NCBI GenBank assembly: GCA_027459505.1
Contig: DAIDIE010000037.1
Span: forward strand, 1 to 64,000
Reading direction: 5' to 3'
DNA from: Acidobacteriota bacterium
GTDB lineage: Bacteria; Acidobacteriota; Terriglobia; Terriglobales; SCQP01
Length of the DNA: 64,000 nt
Positions within the stretch are counted from its first letter, which is position 1. Each line of letters starts with the position of its first letter. Below, piece after piece: positions 53,279 through 62,148 of the stretch. Below the pieces are notes generated by a model that worked only from the letters and a program-made list of their open reading frames with translations, did no database searches and had not been told where the DNA came from. The translations under genes and the position numbers were made by a program.

Positions 53279-54960
53279 ACGCGGCCCTGGTTTACTTGCG
53301 GTGGAATTCGTCTCGCAACCGCCTGCTCTCGAGTGTCAAGCGCCTGCGCAACCCCCGCTACCTGGTGGGCGCGGTGCTGGCCGCCTGGTATTTCGGCTGG
53401 GTGGTGCTGCGCGGCTTTTTTCTCCATGGCGCCATGCCCAGCCCCTCCAAGGTGCTGATATCCCCTTTGGTGGTAACCATCGGCGCTGTTCTTTTAAGCC
53501 TGTTCTCCCTTACTATGTGGATATTCCCCCAGGAGCGCAAGACTCTGGCCTTCAGTGAGGCGGAGGTTGGCTTTTTGTTTCCGGCGCCCCTGACGCGCCG
53601 CCGGCTCATTGACTACAAGCTCACCACCTCCGCGATTCGCATTCTTTTCAGCGCTCTCCTGTTCGCTTTTTTTACGAGCGGGCTGAGTGGCGGCTTTCTT
53701 GCCAGAACGCTTGCGCTATGGCTGCTCTTCTCTGTGTTGAGCCTGCATCAACTGGTAGCCTCGTTTGCACGCAGCCTGTTGCGAGGCAAGGAGAGCGGGT
53801 CGGGCGTCAAACTGTTGTCGATCCTTGCGGGCGTCCTGTTTGGGGCGCTAGTGGTGTACCGTGAACAGTTTGCGGGGCGGCGGCTGTCGCTGCCCGAACT
53901 CCACCATTGGGGCCAGCGCCTAGTGCTCCTGACGCTCTCCGGACCATTGCATTGGCTGCTGCTCCCCAGCCACTGGCTGCTGGCGCCGTTGTTGGCCCCT
54001 GACTGGGCCGCTCTTTCCTTGGCAATGCTGCCGGCCATTGCGCTGCTCGCATTGCATTATTACTGCGTAATACGCCTGGATGCCGTCTACCAGAAAAGGT
54101 TTATTGATCTGCCCGCCGGCTCGGATCGGGACTCCGCTGCGCTACGGGCCGCCAGCGACCAGCAGCGTTCGCGCCGCCCCCCCTTCATTCTGAAAGAATC
54201 CGGAGCCCCCTGGATCGCGCTGCTCTGGAAAAACCTGATCTCAAGTGCCTTCGCCAATGTGCGAATGTGGGCCGGGCTGCTTGGCATTGCAATGATTCTG
54301 GCGATTTTTTGTGCGCGTTCCAACGGCGGGGCTGTGCAGTTGATCATTGGCGTCCTGAGCGGCTTCGCGATTGTTTGGTCCGTCTTCGCCGGAGCTCAGA
54401 TTTGCCGCCAGGATTTCCGGCAGGATTTGCTGCGCGCGGATCTGCTCAAAACCTTCCCGCTGCGCAGTTGGCAGGTTGCCCTAGGAGAACTGCTGGCCCC
54501 CTGGTGCATTCTGACCTTCCTGCAATGGCTCTCTCTTCTTGTAGCCGCCGCTTGCCTGGCCCGGGTTGCGCCACCTCAACAGTTGGTGATGGGAGTGCTC
54601 GTGGCCGCGATTTTCCTGCCTTTGCTCGACATGCTGCTGCTCATGATCGCCAATGCCACTGCACTGCTGCTTCCCACTTGGGTGCTGCTCTCCGGCCGCG
54701 GGTTTGAAGTCTTCGGACAGCGCATGCTCCTCACTATTGGGCAGTTGCTCGCTCTTCTGCTGTGCCTTTTGCCCACCACCCTGGTCTTCGCTTTGGGGGT
54801 TGTGCTTTCGAAGCTCTTCTTCTCCCTGCAAATCGCACTCTTCGCCGGACTTCTGGCAACGACCCCCGTGTTGCTTCTGGAACTTTTCGCCGGGCTCAAT
54901 CTGGTGGGCAAGTGCTTTGAGCGCCTCGACCTGTCCACGGAATTGCTGCAGGTCGAATAG
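53275..54960 (+). CDS. ABC-2 type permease-like membrane protein
   Basis: The product is 561 residues with about 12 hydrophobic spans, in two halves separated by a hydrophilic loop (about 265-315, RLDAVYQKRFIDLPAGSDRDS). The layout fits a large ABC exporter permease like those coupled to the ATPase just upstream. The substrate is unknown. Coupled by a 4-nt overlap (ATGA). Confidence 0.85.
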   Translation: MNAALVYLRWNSSRNRLLSSVKRLRNPRYLVGAVLAAWYFGWVVLRGFFLHGAMPSPSKVLISPLVVTIGAVLLSLFSLTMWIFPQERKTLAFSEAEVGFLFPAPLTRRRLIDYKLTTSAIRILFSALLFAFFTSGLSGGFLARTLALWLLFSVLSLHQLVASFARSLLRGKESGSGVKLLSILAGVLFGALVVYREQFAGRRLSLPELHHWGQRLVLLTLSGPLHWLLLPSHWLLAPLLAPDWAALSLAMLPAIALLALHYYCVIRLDAVYQKRFIDLPAGSDRDSAALRAASDQQRSRRPPFILKESGAPWIALLWKNLISSAFANVRMWAGLLGIAMILAIFCARSNGGAVQLIIGVLSGFAIVWSVFAGAQICRQDFRQDLLRADLLKTFPLRSWQVALGELLAPWCILTFLQWLSLLVAAACLARVAPPQQLVMGVLVAAIFLPLLDMLLLMIANATALLLPTWVLLSGRGFEVFGQRMLLTIGQLLALLLCLLPTTLVFALGVVLSKLFFSLQIALFAGLLATTPVLLLELFAGLNLVGKCFERLDLSTELLQVE

Positions 54961-55144
54961 GGGCGCATGACCTTTTCCGAGCCATCCGCCGGGAGGAATT
55001 TCCAGGCGCTGAACAACTTTATAAACTTACTGAGGTTTCCGCCGATAGTCCCTATTTGCCCGTGCAGGGGTGGGAAGCTGGTCTGGATATAGCGGCCAGA
55101 CGCGGGCAGATGACAACTCGCTTCCAACCGTTTCAGGGGGATTC

Positions 55145-56365
55145 ATGCGTCTGCGATTCACGGCTTTATTGGCTGTACTTCTGGTTCCTGCATTGGGGTG
55201 GGCTGCCGCGCCGGCGAAGCCCTTGGCAAAAGCGCCCGTGGCTCTAAAAACCCTTTTCCCGCAAGGCAAACTCATTGGCGCCGCTGTTGGCAACGACGCC
55301 ATCATTACCCCTTCCAATGCCCATTACGATGCGGCTTACAACCGCACCCTGCTGCAAAATTTCAACACCATCGTGGCGGAAAACGCCTTCAAGGGCTGGA
55401 TCTGGAAAGGGCGCGCCTGCGGCGAGCGTGGCTGCCACAACGTCATCGACTTCAGCCATGCCGACCGGATTGCCGCCTTCGCCCGCGCCAACCATCTGCG
55501 CCTGCGGGGCCATGTCTTGGTCTATTACCATGTGGTCCCCGCGTGGCTGAGCCAGCAGACCAAATACGACGCGAAGCAGCGCACCTGGGTTTACGCGCCC
55601 ACCCATGAGCCTATTCGTGTCCTGCTGCGCGATTACGTGCGCGATGTAATGACCCACTTCAAAGGCCAGGTGTTTGAGTGGGACGTGGTCAATGAGGCTG
55701 TCAGTGACAAGGCGCCATTTGGCCCTTGGCCCGCCTGGAATCCGGAAACCTGTTCCGCCACTCAGCACTGCGACTTCTGGGAAACCACCATCGGGCCCAG
55801 CTATCCAGAGCGCGCCTTCGTCTGGGCGAATGCCGTCGACCAACAGACCGGCGCCGGCGCTCAGTTGTTCTACAACGACTACAACAATGATGCCTACAAC
55901 GGCATTGATGATCCCGGCTTCAGCCACCCCCTGACCAAAGCCGAGGCCGTCTCTGACTTGGCCTACAAGATTCAGCACACCCCTGGCGCGCACATCGATG
56001 GAGTCGGCCTCCAGGCCCATCTCAAAGCGGGCACGATCTGGGGAAAGCGGCAGCGCAATCTGGCCCGCCGCTATCAAAAACTCGGCCTTGATCTCATGGT
56101 CACGGAGCTGGATGCGCGCATTCCTCTGTACGGCAAGCGTCCTACCCGCAGGCAGCTACGCCAGCAGGCGCGAACCTATGCTTCGGTGACCCGTTTCGTG
56201 CTCGGCACACCGAACGTCCAGGGCATGCTGCTGTGGGGTTTTACCGACCGCTACTCCTGGATTCCGCGTTGGCAGCACGGCTGGGGCGCGGGACTGCCAT
56301 TTAACGCGCAGGAGCAGCCCAAGCCGGCTCTGTTCGCCATGGAAAAGGCGCTGCGAGCTCATTAG
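55145..56365 (+). CDS. Secreted endo-1,4-beta-xylanase, GH10
   Basis: The product is 406 residues with a signal peptide (about 1-21, ending GWAA). It cuts the xylan backbone. GH10 motifs: VAENAFKGW, LRGHVLVYYHVVPAWL, the acid/base in WDVVNEAV (Glu184), LFYNDYNND, VDGVGLQAHL-like IDGVGLQAHL, and the nucleophile in LMVTELDARI (Glu321), then LLWGFTDRYSWIP. Both Glu residues are present. CAGGGGGATTC precedes the ATG. A short fragment of repeat A follows the stop. Confidence 0.95.
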   Translation: MRLRFTALLAVLLVPALGWAAAPAKPLAKAPVALKTLFPQGKLIGAAVGNDAIITPSNAHYDAAYNRTLLQNFNTIVAENAFKGWIWKGRACGERGCHNVIDFSHADRIAAFARANHLRLRGHVLVYYHVVPAWLSQQTKYDAKQRTWVYAPTHEPIRVLLRDYVRDVMTHFKGQVFEWDVVNEAVSDKAPFGPWPAWNPETCSATQHCDFWETTIGPSYPERAFVWANAVDQQTGAGAQLFYNDYNNDAYNGIDDPGFSHPLTKAEAVSDLAYKIQHTPGAHIDGVGLQAHLKAGTIWGKRQRNLARRYQKLGLDLMVTELDARIPLYGKRPTRRQLRQQARTYASVTRFVLGTPNVQGMLLWGFTDRYSWIPRWQHGWGAGLPFNAQEQPKPALFAMEKALRAH

Positions 56366-56432
56366 GAGAGCGTGCCAGCCACCCGCCAGCAAGCAATGCC
56401 GGCGGGCGGCTCAGGAGACGAGGCCGTGCCTC
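56366..56432 (+). repeat. Dispersed repeat family A, copy 5 (3' fragment)
   Basis: GAGAGCGTGCCAGCC..., AATGCCGGCGGGCGGCTCAGG, then GACGAGGCCGTGCCTC. This equals the last about 70 nt of family A. It lies in the convergent gap between the xylanase and Nudix genes, so it cannot be a leader of either. Confidence 0.75.
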
Positions 56433-56471
56433 AACAGCATCCGCGCAAGGTGCGCTGCGCTGGGGCCGTGC

Positions 56472-57002
56472 CTAACGCCGCTTTTTCCGCACCAGCCACG
56501 CGCCCCAGGCGGCCAGCGTCTTGCCATCCTGAATCTTGCCACCGGCGATCATCTCCTCGAGCTGCCGCGCGCTGACGAACTCGGTGGCGATATGCTCGTC
56601 TTCTTCCGGAGAAGCGGTGCCTGGGCGCAGCCCCTGCGCCACAAAGACGTGCATCTCCTCGTCCAGAATGCCGGGGGAAGGGAAGAATCGCGCCAGCCGC
56701 TCCCAGGCGGTGGCTTCATAACCGGTTTCTTCCCGCAACTCGCGTTTGGCGCAGGCCAACGGCTTTTCCCCTTCATCGATGCCGCCGGCGGGAATCTCCC
56801 ATAGGGTCTTGCGCGCCGCATGACGGTACTGCCTTTCCAGCAGGATGCGGCCTTTGTCGTCAAGGGCGAGGATGACCGCGGACGGACCATGCACGATCAC
56901 CTCGCGGCGCAGGCTTTTTGCCGCTTTGGGTTCGCTGACCTCGTCGAGCGCCACATCGATCTTGTGGCCGCGGTAGACAATCCTGGAGGAGAGCACTTTC
57001 AT
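56472..57002 (-). CDS. Nudix hydrolase, ADP-ribose pyrophosphatase type
   Basis: The product is 176 residues. The Nudix box GGIDEGEKPLACAKRELREETGYE (G-x5-E-x7-REUxEE) is complete. The surroundings (VLERQYRHAARKTLWEIPAGG and a FFPSPGILDEEMHVFVA tail) match ADP-ribose pyrophosphatases that clear nucleoside diphosphate sugars. The start at 57002 opens the conserved strand; a longer frame reads into an intergenic hairpin. Confidence 0.92.
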   Translation of the reverse strand: MKVLSSRIVYRGHKIDVALDEVSEPKAAKSLRREVIVHGPSAVILALDDKGRILLERQYRHAARKTLWEIPAGGIDEGEKPLACAKRELREETGYEATAWERLARFFPSPGILDEEMHVFVAQGLRPGTASPEEDEHIATEFVSARQLEEMIAGGKIQDGKTLAAWGAWLVRKKRR

Positions 57003-57055
57003 GTTTCCATTGTGCCGGAAATAGAGAGTGAGAAGAGGCCTTCGGACTGGGTTTA

Positions 57056-57101
57056 TTAACAACAACGGCCGCGCCTTGCGGGGCGCGGCCGTTGTTGTTA
57101 A
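57056..57101. terminator. Perfect 20-bp hairpin after the TolC gene
   Basis: TTAACAACAACGGCCGCGCC (57056-57075) pairs perfectly with GGCGCGGCCGTTGTTGTTAA (57082-57101) around TTGCGG. The A/T-rich base and a GC-rich head make it a strong terminator on both strands. On the minus strand it separates the TolC gene from the Nudix gene. Confidence 0.88.
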
Positions 57102-57105
57102 CTGA

Positions 57106-57151
57106 CCGTGAGCTTCGGCGCCGAAGCCGGTGGAACAAAAAGCGGCCGTGG
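57106..57151 (+). repeat. Dispersed palindromic repeat family C, copy 2 (short form)
   Basis: CCGTGAGCTTCGGC joined directly to GCCGAAGC gives the perfect palindrome GCTTCGGCGCCGAAGC, then GGTGGAACAAAAAGCGGCCG. It keeps both edges of family C without the inner stem. It starts 3 nt after the stop of the TolC gene on the minus strand. Confidence 0.85.
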
Positions 57152-57154
57152 AGC

Positions 57155-59101
57155 CTATTGCGCTTGCGGCATGTGGGTAACCGCGCCGTTTTCCGCGTCG
57201 CGTATCGAGATGCGGTTGTGGGTCAGCGTGCGGCCCGTCAGCCGGTCCAGGTTGATCTTGGCCTCCTGATAGTTGGTCAGCGCCACCACCAGGTTGTTGC
57301 GCGCCTTGGCCAGGCCGTTCTGCGCGGTGATCACGTCGGTAATGGTGGCCGCGCCCAGGTGAAACTCTTTTTGAAACGCGTTGGAATTCTGCTGGTTGTA
57401 TTTCACTGCCTGTTGCGCGGCAAGCACGGCGGCGCGGTCCTGCTGCAGTGTGAACTGCGCGTTGCGCACTTCTAAAATGATCTGGTTCTGCTGTTGCTGT
57501 AACTGCAGCCGGTCTTGCCGCAGTTCCAGTTGGGAGCGCACCACGTCGGCTTGCGCGCTGCGGTTGAGAATCGGTATTTGCAGCGTGATCCCCGCCTGAT
57601 AGGTGGGGAAATTGCCCGCAAAGGCCTGATTAATGGCATGTCCCCAGCCGCCGGTAAAGGGCGCCAGCGCCGGTGTGTTGGGAGCGAATGGTGACTTGCT
57701 GTTGATGGGGGCGACCATACCCGCAATGCCGCCGGCATTGTAGTTGGCGAACAAATCCAGGCGTGGCATCAGCTCGTTGTGCACGGCCTTATAGGAAATC
57801 TCCTGGTTGCGGAGATTGATGCGTGACTGCGCCAACTCGGGACGGTACTCCAGCGCATCCCGGATGAGATCCTGAATGGGCCGTACCGGCTCATTCGCGG
57901 GAACCTGAACTTTATCGGTGGGAACGACATGCGCGCTGGCCAGCACGGGGTCGGCCATGTTCTTGGTGATCGCATTCTTCAGCAGCAGTTCCTGGTACTC
58001 CAGGTTGGTTTGCGCCTGAATCAACGCCTGTTGGTCGGTCGCAAGAACCGACGATTCCTGCGTGGCCGTGATGGGCGCCAGAGTCCCAATTTCAATCTGA
58101 CGCTTGTCCTCGGTCAGTACCCGTTGGTCCAGCTTTACCGTATCCTGGGCGACGGCGGCGGCATCGAAGGCGCTCACGTAATCCCAGTAAATGTCTTCCA
58201 CCTGACTCACCGTCGCCATGACCTGCTGGCGGAAGGCGATGTCGCTCACTTCGCGATTATTCTTGGCAATGGTGATGTTGCGTCCGTTGATCGAACTGCC
58301 AAAACCCTGCAGCAGCGGTTGGGTAACGCTGATCTGCAGCCCGGAGTTGAAGTACGGGGCCAAGGCGCTGGAGAAGATGTTGTTCGTGGTGGTCCGGCTA
58401 TTGTTGAATCCGACCGACAGCGAAGTGCCCGGCAGGAAGCCTTTGTTGAAGGAGAAGTCGCCCACCGTCGTATGGGTGATGGCCTGGTTGGTGCCGGTGG
58501 CGAAGGTGTTGGTTTGAGGCGTGACCGCGTCTTCAACGCTGAAGTCGGTGGTGAAGTTCGGGTCCAGCGCTGGCAATCCCGGGCCCGCGCCCAGGGTCGA
58601 GGTCACGATCCCGGACGTGCCCGCGCCCGCTCCTCCCGCCGCTTGGCTGGTGCCCCCCGCTCCGCCCCCGGTGGCGCCCGCCCCGCCGGTGGTCGGTCCG
58701 CCGCCGCCGGGAGTGCCGCTCACAATCCCCGTCGGAGTTCCCAGAATGCCTTGGCCGGCCCGGGCACGCAGAATATCCGTGTCCGCAATCTGCAGGTTAT
58801 AGCGTTGAATGGCGATGTCGAGGTTGTTTTCCAGCGCTAGCGCAATGGCGTCGTCGACCGACAGATAAAGCTTGCCGTTTCGTAACAATCCGTTGATGCG
58901 GCTGGAGTTGGCCAGATTCACCGGCGCCACTTGGATCGGTGCCTGCCCAAACAGCGTGCTGTACCAGGCTTTGCCCCTGCTGTAGTTGGTGCCCGAGGGG
59001 CTGTAATCGATGGGATGCTGCTGCGCCTCCACGCGCAGGCTGAAGCCGGCGCCGGCCAGTAAAATTGCCAATCCAGTTCGCAACAAGGCAGTTCGGTTCA
59101 T
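57155..59101 (-). CDS. TolC-family outer-membrane efflux protein
   Basis: The product is 648 residues with a signal peptide (about 1-25). Two repeats of the TolC type follow, with long helices (QVEDIYWDYVSAFDAAAVAQDTVKLDQRVL and QLELRQDRLQLQQQQNQIILEVRNAQFTLQQ). A Gly/Thr-rich insert of about 45 residues (around 120-165) occurs between them, beyond the usual length. It would be the outer-membrane channel of a tripartite pump. The HlyD/ABC genes at 62438-64000 could be its inner-membrane part, though on the other strand and 3.3 kb away. The start at 59101 is the signal-peptide ATG. Confidence 0.92.
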   Translation of the reverse strand: MNRTALLRTGLAILLAGAGFSLRVEAQQHPIDYSPSGTNYSRGKAWYSTLFGQAPIQVAPVNLANSSRINGLLRNGKLYLSVDDAIALALENNLDIAIQRYNLQIADTDILRARAGQGILGTPTGIVSGTPGGGGPTTGGAGATGGGAGGTSQAAGGAGAGTSGIVTSTLGAGPGLPALDPNFTTDFSVEDAVTPQTNTFATGTNQAITHTTVGDFSFNKGFLPGTSLSVGFNNSRTTTNNIFSSALAPYFNSGLQISVTQPLLQGFGSSINGRNITIAKNNREVSDIAFRQQVMATVSQVEDIYWDYVSAFDAAAVAQDTVKLDQRVLTEDKRQIEIGTLAPITATQESSVLATDQQALIQAQTNLEYQELLLKNAITKNMADPVLASAHVVPTDKVQVPANEPVRPIQDLIRDALEYRPELAQSRINLRNQEISYKAVHNELMPRLDLFANYNAGGIAGMVAPINSKSPFAPNTPALAPFTGGWGHAINQAFAGNFPTYQAGITLQIPILNRSAQADVVRSQLELRQDRLQLQQQQNQIILEVRNAQFTLQQDRAAVLAAQQAVKYNQQNSNAFQKEFHLGAATITDVITAQNGLAKARNNLVVALTNYQEAKINLDRLTGRTLTHNRISIRDAENGAVTHMPQAQ

Positions 59102-59376
59102 AAGGACTCTGTATGCAAGATGACGGCCGATGGGAGCAGCGCAGCCGGGCTGCGGCCTGACCATTTTCCCCATTACCCGGGTGCAAACCTCTACTACGCA
59201 GCGCGCACGGGAAAAGTTGCAACTTTCCGCCGCCGGGCCGGTCTCGCGGCGTGTGCCGCCGCACGTTTTTATGGAAACGCCGTTTGGCCCCGCGCGGCGA
59301 AGGCGCGCCCCACCACAACAGCGTCAGCCAAGGCTCTCAAGACGGGAACATGCCGTATTGTTCATAATATCAGCCG
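59102..59376. other. Intergenic between divergent TolC and truA genes
   Basis: About 275 nt. It holds the two divergent promoters, but no clear boxes are visible; an A/T-rich part (ATTGTTCATAATATCAG) precedes truA. Confidence 0.4.
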
Positions 59377-60222
59377 ATGAGCGACCCGGCAGAGTCAATC
59401 AATCACAGCTCCCAAGACACTGGCAACAGCCGCCCGGCACGCCGTTCTGTGCGTCTGCTGCTGAGCTACGACGGCAGCGGATTTCACGGTTGGCAGGTGC
59501 AGCCTGGCTTGCTCACCGTTCAAGGCTGCCTGACCGAAGCGCTTGCCCAAGTGACCGGCGAACGCGTGCTGCTGTACGGATCCGGACGTACCGACGCGGG
59601 AGTGCACGCTCTCGGACAGGTGGCCCATTTCCAGCTGAGCGGACGCCTGCCGGTGGAAAACCTGCAGCGCGCTCTCAACGCGGTGCTGCCCGCCACCGTT
59701 CGCGTCCTGCGGGCCGAAGACGTTCCGGCTGGCTTTCACGCTCGCGGCAGCGCCCGCTCCAAACTCTATCGCTACCGCCTGTACCGTGCCCCGGTCTGCT
59801 CGCCATTCCTGGCGCGCTACGTCTACCACTTTCCTTATCCGCTGCACTTGGAGTTGATGCGCCAGGCCGCCGCGGCTTTTCTCGGCGAACATGACTTCAA
59901 GTCCTTCGCCGCCGCCTCCGAACCCGACCGCCGTACGCGACTGCGGCAGGGCGGCGAAGAAGAGCGCTCCACCGTGCGGACCATTTTCCGTTCAGAGTGG
60001 CTGACCACTCCGGAAGAATGGATTTACGAAGTCAGCGGCAGCGGCTTTCTGCACCATATGGTGCGCAACCTGGTGGGCTTCATGATCGACGTCGGGCGCG
60101 GCCAGCGCCACCCGCGCGAGGTGCCGTTGGTGCTCGCCGCCCGGGACCGCCGCCGCGCGGGACGCACCGCCCCCGCGCGCGGCCTCTGCTTGGTCTCCGT
60201 CGATTATGGAGAAGAGGCCTAG
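59377..60222 (+). CDS. truA: tRNA pseudouridine synthase A
   Basis: The product is 281 residues. TruA isomerises U38-U40 in tRNA anticodon arms. The N-terminal strand LLLSYDGSGFHGWQVQPG, the catalytic Asp in GSGRTDAGVHALGQ (Asp73), AFLGEHDFKSFA and YEVSGSGFLHHMVRNLVGFMIDVGRG are standard. The first about 20 residues are polar and poorly conserved, so a slightly later start is possible. Confidence 0.96.
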   Translation: MSDPAESINHSSQDTGNSRPARRSVRLLLSYDGSGFHGWQVQPGLLTVQGCLTEALAQVTGERVLLYGSGRTDAGVHALGQVAHFQLSGRLPVENLQRALNAVLPATVRVLRAEDVPAGFHARGSARSKLYRYRLYRAPVCSPFLARYVYHFPYPLHLELMRQAAAAFLGEHDFKSFAAASEPDRRTRLRQGGEEERSTVRTIFRSEWLTTPEEWIYEVSGSGFLHHMVRNLVGFMIDVGRGQRHPREVPLVLAARDRRRAGRTAPARGLCLVSVDYGEEA

Positions 60223-60274
60223 GAATGCGGACTGCTTCTCGCCAGTGCCTCTCGATCCAGGGCCTAAAGCTACT

Positions 60275-60478
60275 ATGACCAGCCAGGCTAGCACCGAAGA
60301 TCCAACGACGGATCCCGGCCTATGCCACTGCTGCCGCCACCCGCGGCGCGTGCAGTCCGAGCGCGGTTCAGTCTTTTGTCTCTGTGAGCGGGGGTTGCGG
60401 GAACCAGCCTACCCCAAGTACCCCACCCTCCCGGTGTTACGTTGTGCCGGATTTGAAAGCGTTGAAGAACGTGAATGA
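60275..60478 (+). CDS. Small Cys-rich protein (zinc-ribbon-like)
   Basis: The product is 67 residues. Six Cys: LCHCCRHPRR, then FCLC, then LRC. With RGSVFCLCERGLREPAYPKYPTLPVLRCAGFE it resembles a small family I remember from several phyla, of unknown role. It probably binds zinc. The start is the ATG at 60275, 53 nt after truA; upstream frames are weaker. Confidence 0.75.
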   Translation: MTSQASTEDPTTDPGLCHCCRHPRRVQSERGSVFCLCERGLREPAYPKYPTLPVLRCAGFESVEERE

Positions 60479-60529
60479 CGCTAAGAAATTACCAAACGTG
60501 CTATGGTGACGCAGTGCTCGTGACAATCA

Positions 60530-61807
60530 ATGATCATGAAACGTTTTGCAGGATTTGTTCCATCGCTCCTCCTGGCGTTCGCTACCGTGCTTCCGCCTGC
60601 ATCTGCTCAGTTGCCAGTGCCCGAAGCCGTCCGCCAATCCGAACTTACGGCTCCCGGCGCCGCACCCTTTTATCTAAAAGCATCGGTGGCTGAAAGCTCT
60701 GGTCAGGATACCCGCTACAACGCAACGATCGAGGAGTACTGGTTTTCGGCGCAGATGTGGCGCCGCGTTGTTACATCTCCCGAGTTCAGTCAAACCGTGA
60801 TCGTGAATGGCGCCAACGTGTATGAAAAGGATTCGCGGGACTACTATCCCTGGTGGTTGCACGATCTCGTCGACGCGTTATTGAATCCAGAGCCTCAACT
60901 CGCTCCACTGATGAAGGCCACCGGAACGCTGGGCCCGAGCAGCCGTTACAAAGAGAGGTGCACGCGTTCGAGCTTTGCTGTCGGGAAGCAGCACAGAATC
61001 GATGTGTTTTCAGTGTACTGCTTTAACCGTCGCGGCCTGCTGGATTCCGCAACGACGCCTTGGTTTGATGCGGATTATAAGGATTTTGAGCCTTTCGCGG
61101 GTCGTGAGATCGCCCGCAAGATTGTTGGGGATTCCGAGTCGGGACCCGTCGTCGCCCGTATTACACAACTGTCGCGGTTGCGAGATGCCTCTCCTGACTT
61201 GTTCGGGTTGCCCAGTGACACCCCGCGGCAAGAGCGAATTTTGCGAGTGGTCCTGCCGTGGGATCAGGCGCTGGCGTTATTGCCTCTGGACAGCCAAATC
61301 CAGTGGCCGGCCGTTCGCGAAACCCCAACCTCCGGCATGACCAGCATATACATTTCCGTAGATCGTGCCGGGCAAGTTCGTGAAGCCCGGTCGCTCAATT
61401 CGGATAATCCGGAGGTGGACGACGCATTCCGGGCTCAAGTCAAGAAATGGCGCCTGAAGCCGTATCGCTTAAACGGCGTTCCAGCTCAGGTGGATACTAT
61501 AGTGGCGCTGCCTTTTGTTGCAATGAGCGAGCCTTATCCGGAGCTTTCCGATAAGCAGGCGCGCCGCTTGGCCCTGGTGACCCGCGATCCGGTCTTCGAT
61601 CCCGCCAGAGTAAGCCGTCATGGGGTGGTTACGGTCCAGGTATTGGTGGGGCGCGACGGAAAAGTGCACGAGATCAGGAATCCAGAAGGGCTCACCGACG
61701 AGTTCTTCCCAATAAACGTGGCTCTGCATTTTTGGCGTTTCCGCCCATATCTGGTCAACGGCAAACCACAGCGTTTCAGGGCTTTGCTGAAATTCCGCGC
61801 CCCTTAG
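60530..61807 (+). CDS. Exported protein with two TonB-like C-terminal domains
   Basis: The product is 425 residues (or 423 from the ATG at 60536). Signal peptide about 1-27 (ending ASAQ). Residues about 40-235 are a unique domain (YNATIEEYWFSAQMWRRVVTSPEFSQTVI) that resembles the outer-membrane lipoprotein carrier-like N-terminus seen in similar proteins. Two TonB-type domains follow: about 260-320 (MTSIYISVDRAGQVREARSLNSDNPEVDDAF, VKKWRLKPYRLNG) and about 350-420 (VVTVQVLVGRDGKVHEIRNPEG, ALHFWRFRPYLVNGKP). It lacks the Pro-rich linker and inner-membrane anchor of true TonB. Confidence 0.82.
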   Translation: MIMKRFAGFVPSLLLAFATVLPPASAQLPVPEAVRQSELTAPGAAPFYLKASVAESSGQDTRYNATIEEYWFSAQMWRRVVTSPEFSQTVIVNGANVYEKDSRDYYPWWLHDLVDALLNPEPQLAPLMKATGTLGPSSRYKERCTRSSFAVGKQHRIDVFSVYCFNRRGLLDSATTPWFDADYKDFEPFAGREIARKIVGDSESGPVVARITQLSRLRDASPDLFGLPSDTPRQERILRVVLPWDQALALLPLDSQIQWPAVRETPTSGMTSIYISVDRAGQVREARSLNSDNPEVDDAFRAQVKKWRLKPYRLNGVPAQVDTIVALPFVAMSEPYPELSDKQARRLALVTRDPVFDPARVSRHGVVTVQVLVGRDGKVHEIRNPEGLTDEFFPINVALHFWRFRPYLVNGKPQRFRALLKFRAP

Positions 61808-61827
61808 CGAGCTAAAGCCAAGTCCAG

Positions 61828-61926
61828 GCGAGCCAGGGCCGAGTCGATCTGATTTCGAGTTCGAGATCGCACGCCGAAGTCGTAGCCAAGGTCCGGGGTT
61901 GCCGTTAGATCCCGCACCGCTCGCGA
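61828..61926 (+). repeat. Dispersed repeat family B, copy 3
   Basis: Begins GCGAGCCAGGGCCGAGTCGAT and ends CCCGCACCGCTCGCGA. It matches copies 1 and 2. Its end is interrupted by the inverted-repeat element at 61931; copy 1 continues directly into repeat C at this point. Confidence 0.85.
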
Positions 61927-61930
61927 CGCC

Positions 61931-62038
61931 CGAGTTCGTCACCAGGCGGGTCGTTGAGACGGAGAAGAGTGCGGCTTTTCTCAACAGGCAAAGCCGCATG
62001 CCGCTAGATCGCAGAAGCGCTGTTGTGTGACGAACTCG
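61931..62038. mobile_element. MITE-like element with 12-nt terminal inverted repeats
   Basis: CGAGTTCGTCAC (61931-61942) and GTGACGAACTCG (62027-62038) are perfect inverted repeats. Inside, TGCGGCTTT and AAAGCCGCA form a second perfect 9-bp hairpin. It separates repeats B and C, which are adjacent in the copy at 5997-6206, so it looks like an insertion of 108 nt. It codes no protein. A clear target duplication is not seen. Confidence 0.65.
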
Positions 62039-62048
62039 CGCTAGTAAA

Positions 62049-62148
62049 GCGCGGCCACCATCCGTGAGCTTCGGCCGGGGCCCCAAGCCGCGCCGCGCGG
62101 CGGGGGCTGGGGCCGGACGCCGAAGCGGTGGAATAAAAGCGGCCGTGC
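62049..62148 (+). repeat. Dispersed palindromic repeat family C, copy 3
   Basis: GCGCGGCCACCATCCGTGAG, then CTTCGG..., a GC-rich inner stem less perfect than in copy 1, then GCCGAAGCGGTGGAATAAAA and GCGGCCGTGCCG. It lies between the double-TonB gene and the HlyD gene. Confidence 0.83.

Noticed and set aside
60247-60270. Possible truncated repeat B before the Cys-rich gene
   Set aside because: Only about 14 nt (CTCGATCCAGGGCC) match; too short to claim.
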